A stretch of DNA of 28,121 nucleotides from Treponema sp. UBA4267 (GCA_002395155.1 DGWD01000033.1:1-28121); one strand, 5' to 3'; counted from the stretch's first letter, positions 7,855 to 15,045 are shown. Numbers and translations are program-made. Notes: generated from the letters alone by a model not told the origin.

Positions 7855-8550
7855 ATGGATGTACACAATCTAATGGAAGATATTGTTAAATTGGCTGTTA
7901 ATAACCTTTATGATCAGGTTAAAGAAGATGGAGCAAAATGGCTTTCCTGCGATTGCGAAAATTGTCGCTTAGATACAGTTAATTATGTTTTGAACAGGAT
8001 TCCTCCTAAATATGTTGTTTCAGGCCGAGGTGTAACTCATGCCACCAAGGATTTAGAAAGTCCTCAGGTCCAGGCTGATATTAAAGCTCTTGCAATGGAA
8101 GGTATGAGGATTGTTAATTCCACAAAAAGACCATTCCACACCAACAACCCGTCTGAAAATAAGATTCAGGCAAATGCAAGTCCTGTATTCAATTTTTATA
8201 CTTTTACAGGAAACATTTTAGATGGGAACACTTTTGAACCAATTCCAGAAGCTTCAATTATGCTTAAGTTTGACGGTAAGCCTGCTGAAATGATAGATAA
8301 AACCTGGCCAAATCCTTATCATACCGTAAAAAGTACAAACGGAACCTATTCATTTTGGGTAAAATCAATTCCAGCCGAAGAAGCAGGAATTACCAAAAAT
8401 TTTCATTTTGCCCTGGAAGTTAAAGCAGAAGGCTATGCCGACGAATCTTACCACTTTGAAATACCAGTAACTAGTGAAGCAAAAACCCGAGTTGAACTTG
8501 ATTCAACTTATTCTGTAAAACTTAAGGACTTATTAATTTTTAAGGATTAA
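7855..8550 (+). CDS. ComFB-domain protein with C-terminal carboxypeptidase-regulatory-like domain
   Basis: Start chosen at 7855 because of the AGAGAGG ribosome site and the promoter just upstream; the product is 231 residues. Residues 1 to about 95 match the ComFB family: an N-terminal helix (MEDIVKLAVNNLYDQV), a cysteine cluster (Cys32, Cys34, Cys37 in SCDCENC) and the conserved LNRIPPKYVVSGRG. ComFB was named from the Bacillus competence operon; recent reports describe some members as cyclic-dinucleotide receptors. Residues about 115-231 (FTGNILDGNTFEPIPEASIML, TNGTYSFWV, FALEVKAEGYADESY) look like a carboxypeptidase-regulatory-type beta-sandwich, usually a binding or stability module. No signal peptide is seen, so it is cytoplasmic unless exported another way. 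It is a single-gene unit with its own terminator. Confidence 0.85.
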   Translation: MDVHNLMEDIVKLAVNNLYDQVKEDGAKWLSCDCENCRLDTVNYVLNRIPPKYVVSGRGVTHATKDLESPQVQADIKALAMEGMRIVNSTKRPFHTNNPSENKIQANASPVFNFYTFTGNILDGNTFEPIPEASIMLKFDGKPAEMIDKTWPNPYHTVKSTNGTYSFWVKSIPAEEAGITKNFHFALEVKAEGYADESYHFEIPVTSEAKTRVELDSTYSVKLKDLLIFKD

Positions 8551-8577
8551 TTTTATTGTAAATAAAACATAACATAG

Positions 8578-8620
8578 AAAGCTGTCTGTATAAATTTTTT
8601 TTATCAGACAGCTTTTTTTT
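8578..8620 (+). terminator. Rho-independent terminator after the ComFB-domain gene
   Basis: AAAGCTGTCTG (8578-8588) pairs with CAGACAGCTTT (8605-8615), followed by a T-run to 8620. It separates this gene from the GH51 promoter immediately downstream. Confidence 0.88.
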
Positions 8621-8629
8621 ATATTCTTC

Positions 8630-8657
8630 TTGATTTTTTTACACTTAATGTTAATAT
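8630..8657 (+). promoter_or_regulatory. Candidate promoter of the GH51 operon
   Basis: TTGATT (8630-8635), 16-base spacer, TAATAT (8652-8657), with a predicted start near 8664, just before the palindromic operator. Confidence 0.6.
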
Positions 8658-8665
8658 CAAGAAAT

Positions 8666-8685
8666 AAGGTTAAACGTTTAACCTT
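8666..8685 (+). promoter_or_regulatory. Palindromic operator, LacI-family type
   Basis: AAGGTTAAACGTTTAACCTT is a perfect 20-bp palindrome with a central CG, as in LacI/GalR-family operators. Its position at about +1 to +20 relative to the predicted start is right for repression by a sugar-responsive regulator. No LacI-type gene is in the window. Confidence 0.75.
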
Positions 8686-8691
8686 TGGAAG

Positions 8692-8716
8692 ACCGGCCGC
8701 TAGCGGCCTTACACAG
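8692..8716 (+). repeat. GC-rich palindromic repeat, copy 1
   Basis: A 25-base unit containing the palindrome GGCCGCTAGCGGCC (8695-8708) and then TTACACAG. Copy 2 lies 78 bases downstream, with a single difference at the palindrome centre. Its GC content is far above the surroundings. Confidence 0.85.
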
Positions 8717-8727
8717 ATGGTCAAGCT

Positions 8728-8751
8728 AAAAATTGCTCTCGCAATTTTTTT
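8728..8751 (+). terminator. Possible attenuator hairpin in the GH51 leader
   Basis: AAAAATTGC (8728-8736), tetraloop TCTC, GCAATTTTT (8741-8749) with two more T bases. The stem is 9 bp but has only two G-C pairs, so it would be weak as a terminator. It sits exactly between the two GC-rich repeats. Confidence 0.4.
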
Positions 8752-8769
8752 AACGCTTTACTATATAAC

Positions 8770-8794
8770 ACCGGCCGCTTGCGGCCTTACACAG
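8770..8794 (+). repeat. GC-rich palindromic repeat, copy 2
   Basis: Same unit as at 8692, with GGCCGCTTGCGGCC (8773-8786) and TTACACAG. Its last two bases (AG) begin the AGGAG ribosome site of the GH51 gene, so folding of this repeat could affect translation. Confidence 0.85.
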
Positions 8795-8803
8795 GAGCTG
8801 AAA

Positions 8804-10279
8804 GTGAATTTAGTTAATGTTGATGCAGGTCACGAAAAAAATCAAATTTCTCGTGATATTTACGGACATTTTAGCGAACATTTAGGTCGCTGTATTTATG
8901 GTGGATTTTGGGTTGGAAAAGACTCAGATATTCCAAACATTAATGGCTACAGAAAAGATGTAGTTGAGGCTTTTAAGGAAATTGATATTCCAAACCTTCG
9001 TTGGCCTGGTGGATGTTTCGCAGATGAATACCATTGGAAAGATGGAATTGGCCCTTACGAAACACGTAAACGCATGATTAATACTCATTGGGGTGGAGTT
9101 CTTGAAGACAACAGTTTTGGTACACATGAATTTTTAGGACTTTGTGAAACTTTAGGTTGTAAACCATACATCAATGGAAACGTAGGAAGTGGTACTGTTC
9201 AGGAAATGTCAGAATGGATTGAATACATCACTTTTAACGGTGAATCACCAATGTCAAAAATGCGTGAAGCAAACGGTCACAAAGATGCCTGGAAACTCCC
9301 ATTCTTTGGAGTAGGAAACGAAAGCTGGGGCTGTGGCGGTAACATGAAACCTGAATACTATGCAGATCTTTACCGTCGTTTCCAAACTTACGTAAGACAG
9401 TATGGTCCTGATAAAATTTACAGAATCGCTTGTGGACCAAACTCAAGTGACTGGAACTGGACTGAAGTTTTGATGAGAGAAGCAGGCAACCTTATGGACG
9501 GACTTTCGCTTCATCATTATACAATTGAACCAACTTGGGATAACAAACATACTGCAACAAACTTTGACGAAAAAGGCTGGTATCTGGCACTTAGAAATGC
9601 TAGCTTTATGGAAACACTTGTACGCCGTCACGATGAAATTATGTCTAAATACGACCCAGACAAACGTGTTGGGCTTATTGTTGACGAATGGGGAATGTGG
9701 CATGCAGTTGAACCTGGAACTAACCCAGGATTCCTCTATCAGCAGTCTACTATAAGAGATGCCCTTGTTGCCTCTATCACTTTGAACATTTTCAACAATC
9801 ACTCTGACCGTGTAAGAATGGCAAACATTGCTCAGGCAGTAAACGTTCTCCAGTCTCCTGTTCTTACTGAAGGTAACAAACTTGTAAAAACACCAACCTG
9901 GTACGTATTCCACATGTACAAGGCCCACATGGATGCAAAACTTCTTACTTCAACAGTTGCAACAGACTTTGTTGGTGATGAAGAAAGCCTTCTCCCAGCA
10001 ATCACTTCATCTGCAAGTGTTAAAGATGGAGTTTATACTGTTACACTTTCGAATGCAGATTTACATGAATCTAAGACTGTTACAGTTTCTTTATCAGGCT
10101 TAAAAGGAAAACTCAAAGAAGCTAAGGCTCAGGTTCTTGCTGCAAAAGAAATGAATACAATCAACAGCTTCGAAAAGCCAGATGAAATTACTGAAAAGCC
10201 ACTTGCATGTCAGCTTAAGAATAATGATGTAGAGCTCACAATGCCTGCTCGTTCAGTTGTAACAATTACTCTTAAATAA
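8804..10279 (+). CDS. Alpha-L-arabinofuranosidase, GH51
   Basis: Start chosen at GTG 8804, 6 bases after AGGAG, because it gives the usual family beginning (VNLVNVDAG, then SRDIYGHFSEHLGRCIYGG) and 491 residues, the normal length. The frame stays open upstream to 8630 through the repeats, but that stretch has no ribosome site. Catalytic residues, by family: acid/base Glu173 in GVGNESWG and nucleophile Glu295 in VDEWGMWH, within a TIM barrel; the C-terminal part from about residue 390 is the beta-sandwich. GH51 enzymes release terminal L-arabinofuranose from arabino-oligosaccharides. No signal peptide from this start, so it acts in the cytoplasm. It heads a probable operon through the GH27 gene at 13399, controlled by the promoter and palindrome upstream. 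Confidence 0.95.
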   Translation: MNLVNVDAGHEKNQISRDIYGHFSEHLGRCIYGGFWVGKDSDIPNINGYRKDVVEAFKEIDIPNLRWPGGCFADEYHWKDGIGPYETRKRMINTHWGGVLEDNSFGTHEFLGLCETLGCKPYINGNVGSGTVQEMSEWIEYITFNGESPMSKMREANGHKDAWKLPFFGVGNESWGCGGNMKPEYYADLYRRFQTYVRQYGPDKIYRIACGPNSSDWNWTEVLMREAGNLMDGLSLHHYTIEPTWDNKHTATNFDEKGWYLALRNASFMETLVRRHDEIMSKYDPDKRVGLIVDEWGMWHAVEPGTNPGFLYQQSTIRDALVASITLNIFNNHSDRVRMANIAQAVNVLQSPVLTEGNKLVKTPTWYVFHMYKAHMDAKLLTSTVATDFVGDEESLLPAITSSASVKDGVYTVTLSNADLHESKTVTVSLSGLKGKLKEAKAQVLAAKEMNTINSFEKPDEITEKPLACQLKNNDVELTMPARSVVTITLK

Positions 10280-10282
10280 ACT

Positions 10283-10534
10283 ATGAACGTTTGCCCTGAA
10301 TGTGAAACAAAAGCATATCTTTCCACAATGGAAATGACTCCTGAATTGGTAGAGGAAATGGCAGCTGCAGAGCCTTGTCTTGACTATGCCGGTGATGGAG
10401 AGTACAGTCGTCGTCTCCAAATCTGTAAGGAATGCTCCAGACTGATTGGAGGCATGACATGTGCTGAATGCGGATGTTTTGTACAATTCAGGGCAAAACA
10501 CATTTCTGCCCACTGTGCTTTAACAAAATGGTGA
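10283..10534 (+). CDS. Small cysteine-rich zinc-ribbon protein (DUF6171-like)
   Basis: The 83-residue product has CPEC (residues 4-7), then a C-terminal block with CKEC, a GGMTCAECGCFVQFRAK motif and a final ALTKW. The C-terminal block resembles the DUF6171 family of short proteins, often encoded near amino-acid or cell-wall genes in Firmicutes; this assignment is from pattern memory. The cysteine pairs probably bind zinc. It starts 3 bases after the GH51 stop with no evident Shine-Dalgarno, so translation is likely coupled. Function unknown. Confidence 0.8.
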   Translation: MNVCPECETKAYLSTMEMTPELVEEMAAAEPCLDYAGDGEYSRRLQICKECSRLIGGMTCAECGCFVQFRAKHISAHCALTKW

Positions 10535-10547
10535 TATAATAATATAT

Positions 10548-12041
10548 ATGCCATCAGATTTTTTACCCTTAATGCAATATGCCTCTCCGTGTGGCTACTA
10601 CCCGGATAGAATTTGTTCAGACCTATACACAACAATTCCCTGGTTATTAAACAAATTCGGCCCTAATCTTAATCAAACTTTATTATATTCAGACCTCAAA
10701 GAAAAAGGTTTTTGTCGTTATAGTAACACTTTTTATATAAATAAATGTGCCTGGTGCAACGAATGCCGGCCAATCCGCCTGAAAGCAAAGGATTTTAAAC
10801 CTTCCAAAAGCCAACGTGCGGTATGGCGTAAAAACCAGGACTTGCAGGTAAACCTAAAAGAAGCCGGAAAAGATCCAAGTGATGAAGAAGCCCTCCTCTT
10901 CCGCGAATACGATGCCTACCACAATCAGCATAAAGCAGACTACAAAAAGATGACGATGGAAGAGGCAAAAAGGCAGCTTTCACAAATGAACAAAGGCTAC
11001 GACGGCATTTGGAATATGGAATATCGCTTGAATGACCGTTTAATTGGAGTAGGCATTTTAGACTTTACAACAAATAAAAACAACGAACCGGAAGCCCTTT
11101 GTTCAAATTATTTTTACTATGATGTAAGTCCAGAAATAAGAAAAAGAAGTCTTGGTGTATACAGCGTTCTACAGGAAATTGCCTTGTGTATAGAAATGGG
11201 CTTTAAATATTACTACCTGGGTCTTTATCTTCCTGGCTGCAAAAAAATGAACTACAAAGCTAATTACCAGCCCTGCCAGATTCTTATCAATGGAAAATGG
11301 AAAAAGTATTCAGAATCCTGCAATAAGGTAAAAACGCCAAAAGAAAGCTTCAAACTACCACCACCAGGTTATTTTTCCTCGCATGAACCTGATATTTGTT
11401 TTATAACAGATTCAATTTCTCAGGAATTTCTAAAAGCCGCCTACCAGCAAGGCATTTTTCCCTGGTATAATGAAGATGCTGGCGAACCCGTTATCTGGCG
11501 AAGTCCTAATCCACGTTTCGTAATTTTTCCTGAGCAATTACACGTTTCTAAATCAATAAAAAAATTTCTCAAACACAATCCCTATCACTACACAATAGAC
11601 ACATGTTTTGAAGAAGTGATGAAGAATTGCGGTTCTATGACTCGCCAAGACCAAATAGGCAGTTGGATAGGCCCTCAAATGCTGCAGGCCTACAAAAAGT
11701 TTTTCGAATCAGGTTTTGTCCATAGTATAGAAGTCTGGCATGGAGAAAAACTTGTGGGAGGATTTTATGGGGTCATGGTTGGAAGTATTTTTATTGGAGA
11801 ATCTATGTTCACCCTGGAAGATAATTCCTCTAAATCAGCCTTTGTCTTATTTGCTCAAAACTTCTTTGCAAAGGGCGGTAAATTAATTGATTGCCAGGCC
11901 TACACCGACAACATGGCCCGTTATGGAGCAATGGATATTCCTCGCAAAGACTACTTAAAACTTCTGAAAAAATATTCAAAAATCACTTTTAATTTTGATA
12001 ATTTTTCCAGTTCCTTATTAGAAAAGATTAATCTACAATAG
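10548..12041 (+). CDS. Fusion of Bpt/ATE-like and Aat aminoacyl-tRNA-protein transferases
   Basis: The 497-residue product joins two N-degron enzymes. Residues 1 to about 255 match the bacterial ATE-like family (Bpt): PCGYYPDRICSDLY, GFCRYSNTFY, CAWCNECRPIRLKAKDF, PSKSQRAVWRKN, and YYYLGLYLPGCKKMNYKANY. That family moves Leu (Arg in eukaryotic ATE1) onto N-terminal Asp or Glu. Residues about 285-480 match leucyl/phenylalanyl-tRNA-protein transferase (Aat): GIFPWY, VIWRSPNPRFVIFPE, GSWIGPQM, FVHSIEVWHGEKLVGGFYG, FIGESMF, KLIDCQ and a DIPRKDYL end. Aat moves Leu or Phe onto N-terminal Lys or Arg. Both mark proteins for ClpS-ClpAP. The canonical HLxSLGA stretch of Aat reads NMARYGA here. A TATAAT ends 7 bases before the ATG; the only Shine-Dalgarno-like GGTGA is 13 bases away. 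Confidence 0.9.
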   Translation: MPSDFLPLMQYASPCGYYPDRICSDLYTTIPWLLNKFGPNLNQTLLYSDLKEKGFCRYSNTFYINKCAWCNECRPIRLKAKDFKPSKSQRAVWRKNQDLQVNLKEAGKDPSDEEALLFREYDAYHNQHKADYKKMTMEEAKRQLSQMNKGYDGIWNMEYRLNDRLIGVGILDFTTNKNNEPEALCSNYFYYDVSPEIRKRSLGVYSVLQEIALCIEMGFKYYYLGLYLPGCKKMNYKANYQPCQILINGKWKKYSESCNKVKTPKESFKLPPPGYFSSHEPDICFITDSISQEFLKAAYQQGIFPWYNEDAGEPVIWRSPNPRFVIFPEQLHVSKSIKKFLKHNPYHYTIDTCFEEVMKNCGSMTRQDQIGSWIGPQMLQAYKKFFESGFVHSIEVWHGEKLVGGFYGVMVGSIFIGESMFTLEDNSSKSAFVLFAQNFFAKGGKLIDCQAYTDNMARYGAMDIPRKDYLKLLKKYSKITFNFDNFSSSLLEKINLQ

Positions 12042-12061
12042 ATTTATACAGAGGAGAAAAA

Positions 12062-13399
12062 ATGACTACTTCTTACAATAAAAATGATGTAGCACCAGTC
12101 CCACCAATGGGATGGAACAGCTACGACTATTACAACACAACAGTAAATGAAGAACAAGTTCGTAAAAATGCCGAATACATGGCAAAAAATCTTAAAAAGT
12201 ACGGCTGGGAATATGTAGTAATTGATATTCAATGGTCAGATCCAGATGCAGGCAAACGCAACAAAGAAGGAATTCAGTATATTCCATTCAGTCGTTTTTG
12301 CATTGATGAATATTCCCGCCAGATTCCAGCAGAAAACCGTTTTCCTTCTTCAGCAAATGGAGCAGGATTTAAACCTCTGGCAGATTACATTCATTCTCTG
12401 GGGCTCAAGTTTGGAATCCACATTATGAGAGGTATTCCACGTTTTGCTGCTCACGACCACCTGGCAATTAAAACTCACGACGGAAGTAAAATCACAGCAA
12501 ATATGATTGCAAATCCTTACTCCATCAGCCGCTGGAATCCTGATATGTATGGAGTTGATGCTTCAAAACCATACGCACAGGACTACTACGACTCTTGTTT
12601 CGAACTGTATGCCCAGTGGGGAGTTGATTATGTAAAGATTGATGATATTTGCAACACAAACATGTATCCTTCAAATCCTTACTCTGCAGAAAAAGAAATT
12701 GAACTTATTGCAAATGCCATCGAAAATTCTGGACGTGCAATGGTACTTTCTTTATCACCTGGACCTGCCGTTATAGAAAAAGCTCACCACTACAAAAATT
12801 ATGCAAACATGTGGCGAATTACTGATGATTTCTGGGACGACTGGAAACTCCTTAAGGCAATGTTCGAACGCTGCGAAGTATGGCAGTCTCACGTTGGTGG
12901 AGGAAACTGGCCAGACTGTGACATGCTTCCTATGAACGTACTTGGCTATGGCTGGGGTGATTTAGAAAGTTCTTCCAACAAAGGATGGAAATGCAAATTT
13001 ACTCAGGAAGAAACCCGCACCATGATTACCCTCTGGTCAATTTTCCGTGCCCCACTTATGATTGGAACAGACCTTCCACAGCTGGATGATTTCAACCTCA
13101 GTCTTCTTACAAACGAAGAAATAATCGAAATGAATAAAAATCCTCTCCAAGCTTATCAGGCAAGTCCAAGCTGCAACACAAATCTTGTTACATGGATTAA
13201 CGAATGTCCAGACCAGACTTCTTACTACGAATGTCTTTTTAATTTGAGTGAAGAAGAACAGACAGTAAAACTCAATCTTTCAATTGGAAAGGACGACAAC
13301 ATCCGCGATCTTTGGGAAAAGAAAGATTTAGGCTCTAAGGCCGAATTCAAAATTGCACCACACTCTTGTAAAGCCCTAAAGATTAAAGTTTCTAAATAA
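12062..13399 (+). CDS. GH27 glycosidase, predicted beta-L-arabinopyranosidase (or alpha-galactosidase)
   Basis: The 445-residue product is a GH27 TIM-barrel enzyme: PPMGWNSYD near the N-terminus, nucleophile Asp194 in WGVDYVKIDDI, acid/base Asp256 in WRITDDFWDDW, then VGGGNWPDCDMLP. In alpha-galactosidases the beta-2 end reads xDDCW; here it is VIDIQW, so the second Asp is Ile56. From the literature on family members that release L-arabinopyranose, an Ile at this position replaces the Asp that contacts the galactose C6 hydroxyl. With a GH51 arabinofuranosidase in the same operon this favours beta-L-arabinopyranosidase, though alpha-galactosidase activity is possible. No signal peptide, so it is cytoplasmic. 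AGGAG lies 5 bases before the ATG, and the gene follows the transferase by 20 bases. Confidence 0.9.
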   Translation: MTTSYNKNDVAPVPPMGWNSYDYYNTTVNEEQVRKNAEYMAKNLKKYGWEYVVIDIQWSDPDAGKRNKEGIQYIPFSRFCIDEYSRQIPAENRFPSSANGAGFKPLADYIHSLGLKFGIHIMRGIPRFAAHDHLAIKTHDGSKITANMIANPYSISRWNPDMYGVDASKPYAQDYYDSCFELYAQWGVDYVKIDDICNTNMYPSNPYSAEKEIELIANAIENSGRAMVLSLSPGPAVIEKAHHYKNYANMWRITDDFWDDWKLLKAMFERCEVWQSHVGGGNWPDCDMLPMNVLGYGWGDLESSSNKGWKCKFTQEETRTMITLWSIFRAPLMIGTDLPQLDDFNLSLLTNEEIIEMNKNPLQAYQASPSCNTNLVTWINECPDQTSYYECLFNLSEEEQTVKLNLSIGKDDNIRDLWEKKDLGSKAEFKIAPHSCKALKIKVSK

Positions 13400-13410
13400 T
13401 AAACTTTGTG

Positions 13411-13463
13411 ACAAAAAAAATCCTGCTGAAGCGAGAAATACTTTCCATGCTCCGGTAGGATTT
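13411..13463 (-). terminator. Terminator between GH27 and the exporter operon, mainly minus strand
   Basis: AAATCCTGCT (13418-13427) pairs with GGTAGGATTT (13454-13463), with two wobble pairs, around a 26-base loop. On the minus strand the stem is followed by a long T-run (complement of 13413-13420), so it should end the exporter operon. On the plus strand the T-rich tail is poorer, so it may work less well for GH27. Confidence 0.7.
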
Positions 13464-13491
13464 ATTATTTTAAAGCAGCTGATTAAGTTTC

Positions 13492-14937
13492 CTAGAACTT
13501 TCCACCACCAAGTTTAGCAGAAATTTTTAAAGAAACTGTAGGCTTGTTATCATAAGTTTCCCAGGTCAAATAAGGTCCAACACCAACAGAAAAAACTGAA
13601 AAAGGAGTATAGTTCAGCATTGCAGAAAGAATCATTGTCACATCAGAAACAGGCTGTCCCAAAGCTTCAAAGTTTTCCTTCGATTCATCACTCATCTTAT
13701 CCTTTCCAAAATTTGCCATAGCAAAGAATGTGGCACTTAAATCTTTTGAAGAAAGGATTCCATCAAAATTGGCCATAAGAGCAATATTATGCCCCTTAGT
13801 TAAACTTGGAACTACAAATTCAACAGTCCGATCACCAACCGTATAAGATTGATCCAAAAGTTTATCAATTCCATTTCCGTCAAAATAATACTGAGCCGCC
13901 AATACAACAGAAGGATTTTTCCACATACGGCTAACTCCTACAGAAAACTGGAAAATATTTGTCTTATTTGCCCAATCTTTACTTTCGGCCCATTCACTTT
14001 TTGCACCATAAGAATAAACAAATTCTCCATAAACAGACAATTTTTTCAAACTTCCTGTAAATGTAATCATTCCTTTAGGTGCATTTTCATATTTCCAGAA
14101 TCCACCTAAACCAAATTCCCAACCACCCAAAACTAAATCAAACTTACCAGCAAGAGCAGTATCTCTAATATAAGACTCCGCTGTAGTAGAGTTTGTAAAA
14201 TCGGTAGAAGGAATTACATAAAACCAAAGACAATTTTGTGTATTTGGAAAAGTTATCTGAGTTCTAAGATTTAAACTACCATCAACCTGGGCAGTCGCAT
14301 CTTCCGGATTAATTGATGAAGTATTGATTATGTCTGAAACCGGACTAAAGAAGTATCCAGTTCCCCAGCTAACAGTATGAATACCAAAACGGAAAAAGGC
14401 TGCATCCGCAATTGAAAAATCTGTAAAAAGTTCTTTTAGCTTAAACCAAGAGTTACCAGAATTAAATCCAGCTACAGAAGATGATGTTGGATACGATATT
14501 CCAAACTTGGTATACATTCTTAAATATTGAGTAGGCCTTGCATCGACAGTTAAGAAAGAACTTAAGGTTGGAGTAATTTTTGTATTTTTCAGATTTTCAC
14601 CAAAATTTTCTTCATCTTCGGAATATAAAGTGGTCATTGTAGAAAGAGATGTAGATAAGTTGCCCCCAATTTTAATGGAACCGTTTTCAAATAAAACACC
14701 TTTACTCAAATCAGTTTTAGCCTTAACTTCTTCTACAACTTCAATTCCATTAGAATCAAATAAGTCGTCCTCGCTCCCACCAAATAAGTCGTCATCATTT
14801 TCAGCAAAAACACTATCATCAATGGAAGAAAAAAAATCTTCATCACTTCCACTAAATAAATCGTCATCCGACTGAGCATAAAGCCCCGCAGAAAGCAAAA
14901 AAAGGACTGTAAATAATCCAAAAAATTTTCTATTCAT
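13492..14937 (-). CDS. Predicted outer-membrane beta-barrel protein with acidic DDLF-repeat N-terminus
   Basis: Start at ATG 14937, preceded by GGAGA; a longer frame from TTG 14997 runs through the repeat array and is not credible. The 481-residue product has a clear signal peptide (MNRKFFGLFTVLFLLSAGLYAQ, cleavage after YA). The mature N-terminus carries five acidic units ending in Phe: DDDLF, DEDFF, DDSVF, DDDLF, EDDLF. The rest is alternating amphipathic beta strands with many aromatic residues, ending in ISAKLGGGKF, as expected for an outer-membrane barrel. No named family is recognised. It is the last gene of the ABC operon, behind the LolA-like gene, which suggests it is the outer-membrane partner of that route. 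Confidence 0.75.
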   Translation of the reverse strand: MNRKFFGLFTVLFLLSAGLYAQSDDDLFSGSDEDFFSSIDDSVFAENDDDLFGGSEDDLFDSNGIEVVEEVKAKTDLSKGVLFENGSIKIGGNLSTSLSTMTTLYSEDEENFGENLKNTKITPTLSSFLTVDARPTQYLRMYTKFGISYPTSSSVAGFNSGNSWFKLKELFTDFSIADAAFFRFGIHTVSWGTGYFFSPVSDIINTSSINPEDATAQVDGSLNLRTQITFPNTQNCLWFYVIPSTDFTNSTTAESYIRDTALAGKFDLVLGGWEFGLGGFWKYENAPKGMITFTGSLKKLSVYGEFVYSYGAKSEWAESKDWANKTNIFQFSVGVSRMWKNPSVVLAAQYYFDGNGIDKLLDQSYTVGDRTVEFVVPSLTKGHNIALMANFDGILSSKDLSATFFAMANFGKDKMSDESKENFEALGQPVSDVTMILSAMLNYTPFSVFSVGVGPYLTWETYDNKPTVSLKISAKLGGGKF

Positions 14938-14977
14938 TGAAATCTCCATTTTTAGATTAAGGTTATAAACTGCCAGC

Positions 14978-15045
14978 TTAGCTCCCCCTCCCTCCAACCT
15001 AGCACCTAAAACCTAACACCTAGAACCTAAAACCTAGCACCTAGT
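14978..15045. repeat. Heptanucleotide tandem repeat and adjacent purine-rich tract
   Basis: Seven 7-base units with plus-strand consensus ACCTARN run from 14997 to 15045, and the last unit contains the stop codon of the LolA-like gene (15041-15043). On the coding strand it reads as repeated TAGGT, followed by a G/A-rich tract of GG, GGG and GGGGG runs (complement of about 14980-14995). It lies between two genes of one operon, so it would be transcribed. Confidence 0.85.

Noticed and set aside
8692..8794. Insertion sequence or CRISPR array
   Set aside because: Only two units, no transposase gene and no target-site duplications seen; the spacing region is a single hairpin rather than a spacer set.
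8630..8803. N-terminal extension of the GH51 enzyme from the upstream ATG codons
   Set aside because: No ribosome site, the region holds the promoter, operator and repeats, and the family beginning appears right after the GTG at 8804, which has AGGAG at good spacing. The signal-like stretch is kept only as a low-interest finding.
14630..14875. Plus-strand frame opposite the DDLF repeats, rich in Ser
   Set aside because: It is the mirror of the repetitive acidic code; no start signal.
14938..14997. Extension of the barrel protein from TTG 14997
   Set aside because: It would translate the G-rich tract and place residues before a clear signal peptide; ATG 14937 has GGAGA upstream.
14997..15045. 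True telomere or chromosome end
   Set aside because: Seven short units inside an operon with genes on both sides; only the sequence looks telomere-like.
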